This document shows positions 24,706 through 33,135 of a stretch of DNA of 59,101 nt, in pieces. This stretch comes from an uncultured Anaerolineales bacterium (lineage in GTDB: Bacteria; Chloroflexota; Anaerolineae; Anaerolineales; UBA6663), in assembly GCA_937952305.1 (NCBI GenBank), contig CALFZO010000165.1:1-59101 (forward strand). The letters are read 5' to 3'. Every line of letters begins with the position of its first letter. Position 1 is the first letter of the stretch. The notes below the pieces were generated by a model. That model saw only the letters and a list, made by a program, of their open reading frames with translations, was not told the origin of the DNA and made no database searches. Made by a program: the position numbers and the translations under genes.

Positions 24706-26196
24706 TCAGCCGCCCGCCTGGGCCCAGGCCCGGACCGTGCGCACCGCGCGGTCCCAGCCGGCATAGCCGGCCTCGCGTTCCGCCGGCGACAGACGCGGCT
24801 CGAACACGGTGCGCGCGCCGGGCAGCGGCGGAAGATCGTCCAGGCCGGCCCAAAAGCCGGCGCCAAGTCCGGCCAACAGCGCGGCCGCCCGCGCCGTCGT
24901 CTCTTTGAAGTCGTGGCGGACGACCGGCAGGCCCAGCCAGTCCGCCTGGATCTGGCAGGCGGCGTCGCTGGCGGAGAGGCCGCCGCCGACCTTGAGCTGG
25001 TTCACGTGCACGCCCGACTCGGCCTGCATGGCGCTCAGGATGGCGCGCAGTTGGAACCCGATCGAGTCCAGGAAGGCGCGGGCGATGTGGCGGCGGTCAT
25101 GGCCGAGCGTCAGCCCCAGCAACGTGCCGCGCGCGTCGCGGTCGTTGTAGGGCACGTTCAAGCCGGTGAAGGCCGGGACAAAGATCGCGCCGCCGGCGTC
25201 GCCCACCTGCTCGGCCAGGGCGCCGAGCTCCGCGTCCTGATCGAACAGGCGCGCGCTCTCGCGCATCCAGCGCACGGCCGCGCCGGTCACGGTGGTGTCC
25301 GCCTCCAGGCAGTAGGCGGGCTGGCCGTCCAGCAGCCAGGCCAGGTAGACCTTGATGGTCTCGGGCGCCGGGGCGCTGTCGCCCAGGCAGACGTTGACGA
25401 AGGTGGCCGTGCCGTGCGTGCACTCGGCGTCGCCCGGCCGGCGGCAATCGTACCCAAACAGGGCCGCCTGCTGATCGCCGATCATGGCCCGCACCGGCAC
25501 AGCGGCCCCGTCCAACGCCAAGGTCCCGAAGTCGTGCACGGTCGGCGTCACATCCGGCAGCGCCCGGCGCGGCACGCCCAGCCAGTTCAGCCACTCCGCC
25601 CAGTAGTCGCGGGCGCGGAAGTCGTACAGGCACGTGGACTGGGCCAGCGAGTAGTCCGCGAGGTGGCCGGCCGGCCGGCCCAGCGCGGCCAGGAGCCAGG
25701 CCGCCGACAGACCGATCCGCAGCGTGCCGGCGCGGGCCGCCGCGGCGATGGCGGGCTGGTGGCGCAGCCGCCACTGCAGGTGCAGGGCCGCGCTGTAAGG
25801 GCCGGGCCAGTAGCCCAGGCGGCGCCGACACTCGCCGGCGGCGGGCCAGGCCTGGAGTTCGGCCTCCAGCGGCTGGGTGCGCAGGTCCTGCCAGGTGATG
25901 GCATTCTCCAGCGGCTGGCCCGTGCGCGCATCCCAGACGAAGTCCGTGTCGCGCTGCGACGCGATGCCGCAGGCCGCCACATCGGACGGACGGCATCCGG
26001 CTTGCCGCAGAGCAGCGGCGATCGCGGCTTGCACGCCGGCCGCCAGCGCCAGAGGGTCCTGCTCCACCCAAGCCGGGCGCGGATACAGCCGCTCCACCGC
26101 TTGATAGCCGTAGCCGCGGACCTGGCCGGCCCGGTCCAGCACGAGGGCCCGGCTGCCGCTCGTGCCCTGATCGATTCCAAGAAGATAATCTGACAC
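24706..26196 (-). CDS. FGGY-family carbohydrate kinase (glycerol kinase-like)
   Basis: A 496-residue kinase of the FGGY family. The N-terminal phosphate-binding motif is LLGIDQGTSGSRALVLDRAG. The middle has WQDLRT and MIGDQQAALFGYDC, both glycerol-kinase-like, and the C-terminal lobe has VGGGLSASDAACQIQADWLG. It starts with GTG. Closest in motif layout to glycerol kinases, but the operon context (beta-galactosidase, sugar permeases) allows a hexose, polyol or glycerol-containing galactoside as the source of substrate. It sits between the HAD phosphatase and GH42 genes on one strand. Confidence 0.88.
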   Translation of the reverse strand: MSDYLLGIDQGTSGSRALVLDRAGQVRGYGYQAVERLYPRPAWVEQDPLALAAGVQAAIAAALRQAGCRPSDVAACGIASQRDTDFVWDARTGQPLENAITWQDLRTQPLEAELQAWPAAGECRRRLGYWPGPYSAALHLQWRLRHQPAIAAAARAGTLRIGLSAAWLLAALGRPAGHLADYSLAQSTCLYDFRARDYWAEWLNWLGVPRRALPDVTPTVHDFGTLALDGAAVPVRAMIGDQQAALFGYDCRRPGDAECTHGTATFVNVCLGDSAPAPETIKVYLAWLLDGQPAYCLEADTTVTGAAVRWMRESARLFDQDAELGALAEQVGDAGGAIFVPAFTGLNVPYNDRDARGTLLGLTLGHDRRHIARAFLDSIGFQLRAILSAMQAESGVHVNQLKVGGGLSASDAACQIQADWLGLPVVRHDFKETTARAAALLAGLGAGFWAGLDDLPPLPGARTVFEPRLSPAEREAGYAGWDRAVRTVRAWAQAGG

Positions 26197-26264
26197 GCGA
26201 TGACAGACGCTAGGCGGCCAACGGCCGACGGCCGGGCGGGCCGTCTAACCGTCGGCGCCCAACG

Positions 26265-27053
26265 TCACTCAGGAATTAGGTCGCCCAGCTGCTGCAGGAC
26301 GTAGGTCGGGTGGATATCGGATTGCGCCAGCGCGGCGGCGGTGGTGGCGCCGGTGAGCGTCAGCGCCGCGTCCATGCCGGCGTCCAGGCCCATCTTCACA
26401 TCCGTCTCCAGCCGGTCGCCCGTCATCACACACTCGGCGGCCGGCAGCTGGATCAGATTGAGGACGGCGTCGATGGTGTAACGCGAGGGCTTGCCGACGA
26501 TGGCTTCACACGGCCGGCTGGTGCAGGCCTCGAGGGCGGCGATGATGGCGGCCGCGTCCGGCTCGCCGCCGCCCGGCACCGGGCAGTAACGGTCGCCATT
26601 GGTGGCGAAGAACCGCGCGCCGGCGCGGAGGGCGTCGAAGGCCACCTGCAGCTTGCGATAGACAAAGGTCCGGTCAAAGCTGGCGATCACGGCTGCCACC
26701 CCGGACGCGTCATCGGCCAGCTCGAAACCGGCGGCGCGCAGATCCTGGCAGAGCGGCTCCTCGCCGATCACAAACAGCCGCCCGCCCGGCAGGTGCGTCT
26801 TGAGAAAGTCGACCATCACCAGCGACGAGTTCAGGATGTCGTCCGGCGGCGTGGGCAGGCCCAGGCGCTCCAGCTTGCGGGCGTAAGCGGCCCGGGTGTG
26901 GGTGGGGTTGTTGGACAGGAAGACGGTGCGCCGGCCCAGGGCGCGCAGGCGCGTGATCGTCTCGCCCGCGGTCGGCAGCAGCGCGTCGCCGAGGTAGACC
27001 GTGCCATCCAGGTCAAAGACGTAGGCGGAGTATAGGCGGGTGGGTTTCATCAA
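26265..27053 (-). CDS. HAD-IIA family sugar phosphatase (NagD-like)
   Basis: A 262-residue haloacid dehalogenase-type hydrolase. Motif I is VFDLDGTVYLGD with the nucleophile Asp, motif II is FLSNNPTHTR, motif III Lys lies in AIVGKPSRYT and motif IV is VMTGDRLETDVKMGLDAG. The C2-type cap is in the middle, as in NagD, AraL and p-nitrophenyl phosphatases. Such enzymes dephosphorylate sugar phosphates, and the sugar-cluster context supports this. Its start is 101 nt downstream of the permease gene. Confidence 0.9.
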   Translation of the reverse strand: MMKPTRLYSAYVFDLDGTVYLGDALLPTAGETITRLRALGRRTVFLSNNPTHTRAAYARKLERLGLPTPPDDILNSSLVMVDFLKTHLPGGRLFVIGEEPLCQDLRAAGFELADDASGVAAVIASFDRTFVYRKLQVAFDALRAGARFFATNGDRYCPVPGGGEPDAAAIIAALEACTSRPCEAIVGKPSRYTIDAVLNLIQLPAAECVMTGDRLETDVKMGLDAGMDAALTLTGATTAAALAQSDIHPTYVLQQLGDLIPE

Positions 27054-27154
27054 CGATCCGATGGTGGGACGGCAGGGCGCGGCCGCCAGCCGGCCGCGTC
27101 GTCGGCCGCTATTATCCTACAAGTCGCGGCCGGCGCCGACCGATGGCGCGGACA

Positions 27155-28369
27155 TTACCCCTTGACGCCCGACGATGTGACGCTATCGATGTAGTAGCGC
27201 TGCGCCAGGATAAACACGATCAGCGGCGGCAGCACTGAGATGGCGGCGCCGGCCAGGATCAGGTTGGGGGCCTCGGTGGCGCGGCCGCGCAGAATGCTCA
27301 GCGACAGCGTCAGGACGTGGTTGGCCTCGTTGCCGGTATTAATGATCACCAGCGGCCAGACGAAGCTGTTCCAGGCGTACAGGAACGTGAAGGTCGCCTG
27401 GGTGGCCAGGGCGGGCACGCTGGCCGGGATGAAGATCCGGCGCAGGATCTCCAGTCGCGAGGCGCCGTCGATGAGCGCGGCCTCCTCCAGTTCCTTGGGG
27501 ATGGTGATGAAGAACTGGCGCATCAGGAAGGTGCCGTAGGCCGTGAAGATCCAGGGCAGGACCAGGGCCGCCAGGCGGTCCACCCAGCCGATCAGCACCA
27601 TCAGCCGGTAGAGCGGGATGATCAGGACCACGAACGGGATCATGATCGTGCCGAGGTAGACCAGGAACAGGCTGTCGCGGCCCGGGAAGCGCAGCCGCGC
27701 GAAGGCGTAGCCGCCCACCACCGACGTGGCCAGCTGGCCGACGACGACCAGGATCGTGACCAGGGCGGTGTTGGTGAGGCTGCGGTCCAGGCCGCCCAGC
27801 TCGGTCACTTTCTGGTAATTCTCAGGATGGGCCGTCAGGTTGGCCACGGCCCGCGCCTGGCCGACGTCGGCCAGGATCGGTTCGGCCTCCGGGTCAGCCG
27901 GGTCCACAAAGCGGCCGAGCGCCTTCTGCTCGAGTTGGATCACCTCCACCGGCTGCCCGTCCACGGTGATTAACCACAGCTTCTGCTCGACGCCGTCCAC
28001 GATCGCGGTCTTCTGGTTGCGCGCGCCGCCGGCCGCGTCCACATCGCGCAGGGAACGCTCGTAGGTCTGGGCCGGGTCGTTGGGCCGGGCGTAGACGCCC
28101 ACGCGGGCGTCGGTGGCCGCCAGGGCCAGCCGGCGCGTCCTGCCGTCCACAGTCACGTCGTAGAGCGGCAGGGGCTCGTCAAAGCCGGCCACCGTCACGG
28201 TCTGCGGGTCCTGCGGCAGCAGGCGCGGCGGGTAGGCGTAGGAGTCGGCCGGCTCCTTGAGCGACGTGGTCAGCATGACCAGGAACGGAAAGACCATGAC
28301 GATGCCGAAAAAGGTCAGCACGCCGTAAACCAGGCCGTTTTGCAGGAGTTGCCCGAGGCGATAAGACAT
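27155..28369 (-). CDS. Sugar ABC transporter permease (MalG type) with large extracytoplasmic insert
   Basis: A 404-residue inner-membrane permease, whereas MalG-type subunits usually have about 280 residues. The first membrane segment (GLVYGVLTFFGIVMVFPFLVM) is followed by an extra hydrophilic stretch of about 140 residues (about 45-190), then the standard five-helix core. The EAA loop that contacts the ATPase is clear: EEAALIDGASRLEILRRIFIP. The stop is far from the downstream HAD gene (101 nt), while the start lies 7 nt after the MalF-type gene, indicating co-translation with it. No ATPase subunit is encoded nearby. Confidence 0.92.
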   Translation of the reverse strand: MSYRLGQLLQNGLVYGVLTFFGIVMVFPFLVMLTTSLKEPADSYAYPPRLLPQDPQTVTVAGFDEPLPLYDVTVDGRTRRLALAATDARVGVYARPNDPAQTYERSLRDVDAAGGARNQKTAIVDGVEQKLWLITVDGQPVEVIQLEQKALGRFVDPADPEAEPILADVGQARAVANLTAHPENYQKVTELGGLDRSLTNTALVTILVVVGQLATSVVGGYAFARLRFPGRDSLFLVYLGTIMIPFVVLIIPLYRLMVLIGWVDRLAALVLPWIFTAYGTFLMRQFFITIPKELEEAALIDGASRLEILRRIFIPASVPALATQATFTFLYAWNSFVWPLVIINTGNEANHVLTLSLSILRGRATEAPNLILAGAAISVLPPLIVFILAQRYYIDSVTSSGVKG

Positions 28370-28376
28370 GGCGCGC

Positions 28377-30068
28377 CTACCCTTCGTACAGGCTGGACTG
28401 GCGGTTGCGCTGGAATTGGGCCAGCGTGAACAGGAAGATCACGGCAAACAGCACCCAGGCCACGGCCGCCGCGAAGCCGAAGTCGAAGCGGTTGAAGCCC
28501 TCCTGGTACAGGTAGAGCACCAGCGTCAAGGTCGAGTCAGACGGGCTGCCGGGCGGGTTGGTGAGGATGTAGACCTGCTCGAAGACCTGCAGGGCCTGAA
28601 TGGTGGTGGTGCTGACCACAAAGAACGTCGTCGGCGCCAGCATCGGCAGGGTAATGCTCCAGAACTTCTGGAAATTGCCGGCCCCGTCCACGGTGGCGGC
28701 CTCGTACAGTTCGCCGGGCACGTTCTGCAGGCCGGCCAGGAAGAGCACGCTGTTGAAGCCCAGGGTCTGCCAGACGGCCATGATCGCCACCGCCAGCAGA
28801 GCCGTGTCCGGGTTGTTCAGCCACTGGATGCGCGGATCGGTGGCCGCCAGGCCAAGCTGGCCGGCGGCGTTCACGACCAGCGTGATGAAGTAGTTGATCC
28901 AGCCAGTCGTGCTGTCGTACAGCCAGCGCCAGACCAAGGCGATGCCGACCACGGCCGCGATGCTGGGGATGAAGTAGATGGCCCGATAGAAGGCCATGCC
29001 CGGCAGCTTGCTGTTGAGGATGGTCGCCAGGATCAGGGCCGGGATCACGCTCAAGGGCACGGCCAAGAGGACGAAGACCAGCGTGTTGCGCAGGGCGATC
29101 CAGAAGCGCGGCTCCTGGGCGGCCACCAGCCACGTCCGCCCGCCGGCCGACACGCGGAAGGCCTCGGTATAGCGCGAGACGTCCACCACCTCGCGGGCCG
29201 GCTGGTCCGGGTCCGCCAGCGGCTGAACGGTGACGTTGAAGATGCGGGCGTAGTTGTCCAAGCCCACGAAGATGTCGCGCTCAGCGCCGCGGGTGGTGGT
29301 GGTGCTGATGTAGAGCGAGAGCGCCAGCGGCCCGGCGAAGAAGATCAGGAAGCCCAATAAGTTCGGCGAGAGGAAGACGTAGCCGTTGAGCAGCTCTTCC
29401 TGCATGTGGCTGGCGTTGAGCCGTTCGGCGGTCGAGCGGCTCCAGGCCAGGCGCAGCACCACCAGGCAGACCGCGGCCACGGCCAGCAGGCCAAGCGCCA
29501 GCGGCTGAGCGGCCAACTGGCCCGCCAGCCAGATGAGGCCGGCAACGGCGTCGATGGCGTACAGAAAGACCAGAGCGCCCGCGATCATCACCCAGCGCCC
29601 GATCTCGCGCGGCAGGCGCTCGCGCGCCGTGCCCTCGAACCGGTCGCCGAAAGAACCGATGAGGTAGCCCAGGAAGGCGATCCCGAGCCCCGGCAGCCCC
29701 TGGCCGAAAGTGTTGGCCAGCGCGTCCAGGCCCAGGAAGACGCCGAGCCAGTGCAGGGCCAGCAGGAACGCCACCACCGCCACCAGGTAATTTACCAGGA
29801 CGGCGGCCACGCGGCCGGCCGGCTGGCGCCGGCTCAGCGCCCAGGCTGCGTACAGGCTGGCCAGGCCGCCCACCCCAAGCACAGCCGCGGCGCCGTAACG
29901 CAGCAGCGCGGACTGGTCGGCCAGCCAGGGGCCAGCGGCCACCAGAGCCGCGGCCGCAGCCAACCCCAGCCCCAGGACCACCTGCCAGGCCATGATCCAG
30001 GCCAGCCAATCACGGGCGGGCTGCGCCTGGGGGAGAGGAGCCGGTGACGAACGCGCGTTGGTGGCCAT
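28377..30068 (-). CDS. Sugar ABC transporter permease (MalF type) with N-terminal membrane extension
   Basis: A 563-residue permease, much longer than usual (about 300). Residues about 20-215 add roughly six hydrophobic helices before the standard first helix (LSPNLLGFLIFFAGPLALSL). A hydrophilic insert of about 70 residues (VGLDNYARIFNVTVQPLADP and following) lies between helix 1 and the permease core. The EAA loop reads ELYEAATVDGAGNFQKFWSI. It pairs with the MalG-type gene 7 nt downstream. The extension resembles integral membrane domains of Chloroflexota permeases, but its role is unknown. Confidence 0.9.
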   Translation of the reverse strand: MATNARSSPAPLPQAQPARDWLAWIMAWQVVLGLGLAAAAALVAAGPWLADQSALLRYGAAAVLGVGGLASLYAAWALSRRQPAGRVAAVLVNYLVAVVAFLLALHWLGVFLGLDALANTFGQGLPGLGIAFLGYLIGSFGDRFEGTARERLPREIGRWVMIAGALVFLYAIDAVAGLIWLAGQLAAQPLALGLLAVAAVCLVVLRLAWSRSTAERLNASHMQEELLNGYVFLSPNLLGFLIFFAGPLALSLYISTTTTRGAERDIFVGLDNYARIFNVTVQPLADPDQPAREVVDVSRYTEAFRVSAGGRTWLVAAQEPRFWIALRNTLVFVLLAVPLSVIPALILATILNSKLPGMAFYRAIYFIPSIAAVVGIALVWRWLYDSTTGWINYFITLVVNAAGQLGLAATDPRIQWLNNPDTALLAVAIMAVWQTLGFNSVLFLAGLQNVPGELYEAATVDGAGNFQKFWSITLPMLAPTTFFVVSTTTIQALQVFEQVYILTNPPGSPSDSTLTLVLYLYQEGFNRFDFGFAAAVAWVLFAVIFLFTLAQFQRNRQSSLYEG

Positions 30069-30087
30069 GCGGGGTCTCCCACAAAGG

Positions 30088-30117
30088 CAGGGGCGGGCCG
30101 TTGCTGGCCCGCCCCTG
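30088..30117 (-). terminator. Stable stem-loop between binding-protein and permease genes
   Basis: CAGGGGCGGGCC-GTTGCT-GGCCCGCCCCTG is a perfect 12-bp GC-rich stem, without a good T-tract. Between a binding-protein gene and its permeases, such hairpins usually protect the upstream mRNA or cause partial termination, giving more binding protein than permease. Confidence 0.65.
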
Positions 30118-30131
30118 TTCAGCGAAAACCG

Positions 30132-31490
30132 TTACTTGGTGAAGGCCGGCGCGGCTTCGTCGCAGATCGTGGCGACGAAGTCATCGACCGTGCGGTCGCC
30201 GTTGACCACGGCGGTCACGGCGTTGCCGTAGATGCCGTCCACCTTCGGCCAGTCGCCGTCCCAGAGCGGGCCTTCGGCCGTCGGCTTGGCGGCGTCCTTG
30301 ATGCCGTTCAGGAAGGCCTGGCCGTTGGCCGGCGGGGTGAAGGTCAGGAAGGCGTCCAGGGCATCCTGCGTCACGCGGCTGGGGATGTTGGCGCCGCTGG
30401 CCGCCACCTGGCCCTGGATGTCGGCCTGGGTCAGGGCCTGGACCAGCGCCCAAGCTTCGGCCGGGTGCTCGGTCTTGGCGTTGACGACGTACGCGCCCCA
30501 GAACAGCCAGTTGCCGGGCGTGCCGGACGGGCCGTTGGGCAGTTCGACGGCGTCGTAGTCGAATTCGACGGTGCGGACGCCGGGCGTGGCCCAGCGGCCG
30601 TTCTGGAACATGGCCACGTTGCCGGCGCGGAAGGCGGCCTCGGCGTCATCGCCGTAGGGCACGGCCCAGTTGGCCTCGGTGTACAGCTGCTGCATGAACT
30701 CCAGGCCGGTCTTGGCGGCGTCGGTGTTCATGGCGCAGCCCTTGCGGTCGGCGGTGAAGAAGCTGCCGCCGGCGGCGTTCACCCACACGCCGTAGGGGCC
30801 CCACCAGTTGGAGGCGCCGTAGCCGTACTTGTCGCCGCCCAGCGCCGCCACCTTGGCGGTCACGTCGGCGAAGGTGTCCCAGTTCCAGTTGCCGGCCTGG
30901 GCCAGCTCGCGCGGGTCATCGGCGCCGGCCTCGTTGATCAGGTCCATGTTCAGGTACAGCGCGAAGGTCGAGACGTCGCGCGGCAGGCCCCACACCGCGC
31001 CGCTGCCAGCGCCGGACTGGCCGTTGGCCGGGTTGTAGGTGAGGTGGAACATCGGGCCGGGGTAGAACGCGGCCGGGTCAAAGCCCGCGGCCACATCGTT
31101 GAGGTTCAGGATGTAACCGCCGTTGGCGAAGCGCGCCACGTCGGTGCCCGGGATCCAGAAGACGTCCGGCGCGGTGCCGCCATCGATCTCGGTGATGAGC
31201 TGGTCCTGGTAGCTGGCGGTCTCCGTGCCGCCCGGCTCATAGGTCAGCTTGTAGCCGAGCTTGGCGGCCACGGAAGCGCTGATGCCGGCGTAGACGTCGG
31301 CTTCTTCTTTGTTGTCCGGGCGGGTGCGCCAGCGCAGTTCGATATCCATGGCCGGGGCGGCCGTGGGCTCCACCTGGGCCTGCGTGGGTTGCGGAGCGCT
31401 GGTCGGCGTCGCGGCCGGGGCGCACGCGGTCAGGACGAGGCCGGCGATCAGGAGCGCGCTGAAAAGGCGCCAAAGGTTGGTGCGTTGCAT
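30132..31490 (-). CDS. Sugar ABC transporter substrate-binding lipoprotein (family 1)
   Basis: A 452-residue exported lipoprotein: the signal segment LFSALLIAGLVLTAC ends in a lipobox Cys, followed by a Thr/Pro/Ala linker (APAATPTSAPQPTQAQ). The mature part is a periplasmic-binding-protein fold of the MalE/UgpB type (LITEIDGGTAPDVFWIPG, ANGGYILNLNDV, GNVAMFQNGRWATPG, PAEAWALVQALTQ). I chose the ATG at 31490 because GGAGAAG lies 9 nt upstream and the signal peptide starts there. First structural gene of the sugar cluster, downstream of the LacI gene. Confidence 0.93.
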   Translation of the reverse strand: MQRTNLWRLFSALLIAGLVLTACAPAATPTSAPQPTQAQVEPTAAPAMDIELRWRTRPDNKEEADVYAGISASVAAKLGYKLTYEPGGTETASYQDQLITEIDGGTAPDVFWIPGTDVARFANGGYILNLNDVAAGFDPAAFYPGPMFHLTYNPANGQSGAGSGAVWGLPRDVSTFALYLNMDLINEAGADDPRELAQAGNWNWDTFADVTAKVAALGGDKYGYGASNWWGPYGVWVNAAGGSFFTADRKGCAMNTDAAKTGLEFMQQLYTEANWAVPYGDDAEAAFRAGNVAMFQNGRWATPGVRTVEFDYDAVELPNGPSGTPGNWLFWGAYVVNAKTEHPAEAWALVQALTQADIQGQVAASGANIPSRVTQDALDAFLTFTPPANGQAFLNGIKDAAKPTAEGPLWDGDWPKVDGIYGNAVTAVVNGDRTVDDFVATICDEAAPAFTK

Positions 31491-31567
31491 GAAAGGGCTT
31501 CTCCTCATGTGTGACAAGACGGTTGGCAAACGCAGAGCGGACTCACAGAGCGATCCTGGCGGCGAGC

Positions 31568-32578
31568 TCACCTCCCTTCGTGGCGAATGGTCGAGTGGCG
31601 GACAACCAACTGGGCCGGGATATTGGCATGGCCGGCCGGCGCCTCAGGCAGCGCCACCTGGTCAATCAGTTTCCGGGCGGCCTCGCGGCCAATGCCGTGC
31701 ATGTCCTGGCGCATCGTCGTCAGCGGCGGGTCGAAGTAAGAGGCCAGCGGGATATCGTCGAAGCCGATCACGGAGACGTCCTCGGGCACGCGCCGGCCCG
31801 CCTCGCGCAAGGCGCGGACCGCGCCCACGGCCATGCGGTCGTTCTGGGCGAACAGCGCCGTGAAGGCGCCGCCCGCGGCCAGCAAGGTCTGCGCGGCGGC
31901 ATAGCCGGACGTGGCCGACCAGTCCCCGCCCACCACCAAGGCGGGATCGACGCCCAGCCCGGCCCCTTGCAGCGCGGCCGCGTAGCCGGCATTGCGGTCC
32001 TGGGAGCAGTCTTCGGCCAGCGGCCCGTGGATGAGCGCGATCCGGCGGTGCCCCAGGTCCAGCAAGTGCTGCACGGCCGTCTGCGCCGCGCGCATTTCGT
32101 CCAGCGAGATGGAGCCGCAGCGCTGGTCGCGCGAGCGCGCCCCCACCAGGATGGCGGGCACCTCCGGCGAAATGTGCTGGTAGCGGCCGTCGATGTAGGG
32201 GTTGATGACCATGACGCCATCCACCCGGCCCTCCGGCACCAGTTCATCCACCAGGGCCGCAAAAGCCGCCTCATCCGGCGCCGACGATGAGAGCAGGAAA
32301 AAGCCATGCTGACGGGCTTCGGCTTCCGCGCCTTCGATGATGCAGGCGAAGGTGTAATCGGTGAGATTGGGCGAGAGGCAGGCCAATGTGCGCGAATGGC
32401 CGCGGGCCATCGAGCGCGCGATCACGTTGGGGCGGAAGCCCATCGCCGCGATCACCTGTTCTACATGCGCCCGCGTCTCGGCCGCCACGCGCGCATCACC
32501 GTTAATGACGCGCGAGATGGTCTGCCGGGAAACCCCGGCCTGGCTGGCGACATCACGGATAGTCGGACGTTGACGCAT
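31568..32578 (-). CDS. LacI-family transcriptional regulator
   Basis: A 336-residue regulator. The N-terminal helix-turn-helix with hinge is textbook LacI: TIRDVASQAGVSRQTISRVI, followed by ARVAAETRAHVEQVIAAMGF. The rest is the periplasmic-binding-like sensor domain that binds sugars (YTFACIIEGAEAEARQHGFF, VDGVMVINP, FTALFAQNDRMAVGAVRAL, VSVIGFDDIPLASYFDPPL). The start at 32578 is chosen because the helix-turn-helix begins immediately after it and because the promoter lies just upstream. It probably represses itself and the cluster through the operator at 32601-32614 until the transported sugar or a derivative appears. Confidence 0.93.
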   Translation of the reverse strand: MRQRPTIRDVASQAGVSRQTISRVINGDARVAAETRAHVEQVIAAMGFRPNVIARSMARGHSRTLACLSPNLTDYTFACIIEGAEAEARQHGFFLLSSSAPDEAAFAALVDELVPEGRVDGVMVINPYIDGRYQHISPEVPAILVGARSRDQRCGSISLDEMRAAQTAVQHLLDLGHRRIALIHGPLAEDCSQDRNAGYAAALQGAGLGVDPALVVGGDWSATSGYAAAQTLLAAGGAFTALFAQNDRMAVGAVRALREAGRRVPEDVSVIGFDDIPLASYFDPPLTTMRQDMHGIGREAARKLIDQVALPEAPAGHANIPAQLVVRHSTIRHEGR

Positions 32579-32594
32579 TATTTGGCCGAAAAGT

Positions 32595-32623
32595 CGTATA
32601 TGTGACCGGTCACACTGGGTAAC
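32595..32623 (-). promoter_or_regulatory. LacI gene promoter containing a perfect operator palindrome
   Basis: On the minus strand GTTACC (32618-32623), a 17-bp spacer and TATACG (32595-32600) make a fair promoter. The spacer consists almost wholly of the perfect palindrome TGTGACCGGTCACA (32601-32614), a typical LacI-family operator. A bound repressor would block RNA polymerase, so autoregulation is likely. The predicted start gives only about 10 nt before the ATG at 32578. Confidence 0.75.
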
Positions 32624-32792
32624 CGGATAGTAGTACAAATCCCGGCCGGAGTCAACTACCTGTCCTAAATTGGGTGCCGTTCGACCTGGGGCGGCTTTTG
32701 CCCAGCGCCTGCCCCCGCTCCCACTCGGGAGAAGACTGCAACCGAGGCGGCTGGGCGGCGTAGAGAGAGTCAGAGTTGTTAAGGAGACTACG

Positions 32793-33017
32793 ATGACACA
32801 GAAAGCTCAATCCTGGGCGTGGGTCTGGTGGCCGTTCACGGCCTTGTGGCGCCTGCTGGCGACCATCGTCGAGCTCGTCGGCCGGTTTGTGGCGATGGTG
32901 CTCGGCCTGGTGCTGATGCTGGTCGGCGTCGTGGTCAGCCTGACCATCGTCGGCGCAATCGTGGGCGTGCCGCTCTTCATCGTCGGCGCGCTGCTCACGC
33001 TGCGCGGTATCTTCTAG
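32793..33017 (+). CDS. Small two-helix membrane protein (74 aa)
   Basis: A 74-residue protein with a charged, Trp-rich start (MTQKAQSWAWVWWPFTALW) and one long or two short membrane helices (FVAMVLGLVLMLVGVVVSLT and VGVPLFIVGALLTL). I do not recognise a family with certainty. The AAGGAG ribosome site at 32781-32786 with 6-nt spacing and the terminator after it support a real gene. The minus strand also has an open frame here, but with no such signals. It is divergent from the LacI gene. Confidence 0.72.
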   Translation: MTQKAQSWAWVWWPFTALWRLLATIVELVGRFVAMVLGLVLMLVGVVVSLTIVGAIVGVPLFIVGALLTLRGIF

Positions 33018-33083
33018 CATCCCCGTTCCGGCCGGGGCTGTCCCCGCGACGGTCCCGGCCTCCCCTGTTTCGCCCCAACGGCC

Positions 33084-33115
33084 AAACAGCCTGACCATCC
33101 CGGCCAGGCTGTTTT
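33084..33115. terminator. Bidirectional terminator hairpin
   Basis: AAACAGCCTG-11 nt-CAGGCTGTTT is a 10-bp stem followed by T on the plus strand and ending in A/T pairs on both sides. It lies between the small membrane protein gene (plus) and the 3' end of the peptide transporter operon (minus), and can serve either. Confidence 0.65.
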
Positions 33116-33135
33116 GATTCGGACGGCGCGCTCGC

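Noticed and set aside
23251..26193. Long plus-strand frame opposite the beta-galactosidase and kinase genes
   Set aside because: It spans two well-supported minus-strand genes with canonical motifs; the antisense product is Arg/Gly/Gln-rich with no domain and no ribosome site.
32652..33098. Minus-strand frame opposite the small membrane protein gene
   Set aside because: The product is Asp/His/Gln-rich and lacks a start signal, while the plus strand has a ribosome site, hydrophobic helices and a terminator.
33084..33115. Integration or attachment site at the 33.1-kb hairpin
   Set aside because: No integrase, tRNA end or direct repeat is nearby; the sequence is explained by a bidirectional terminator.
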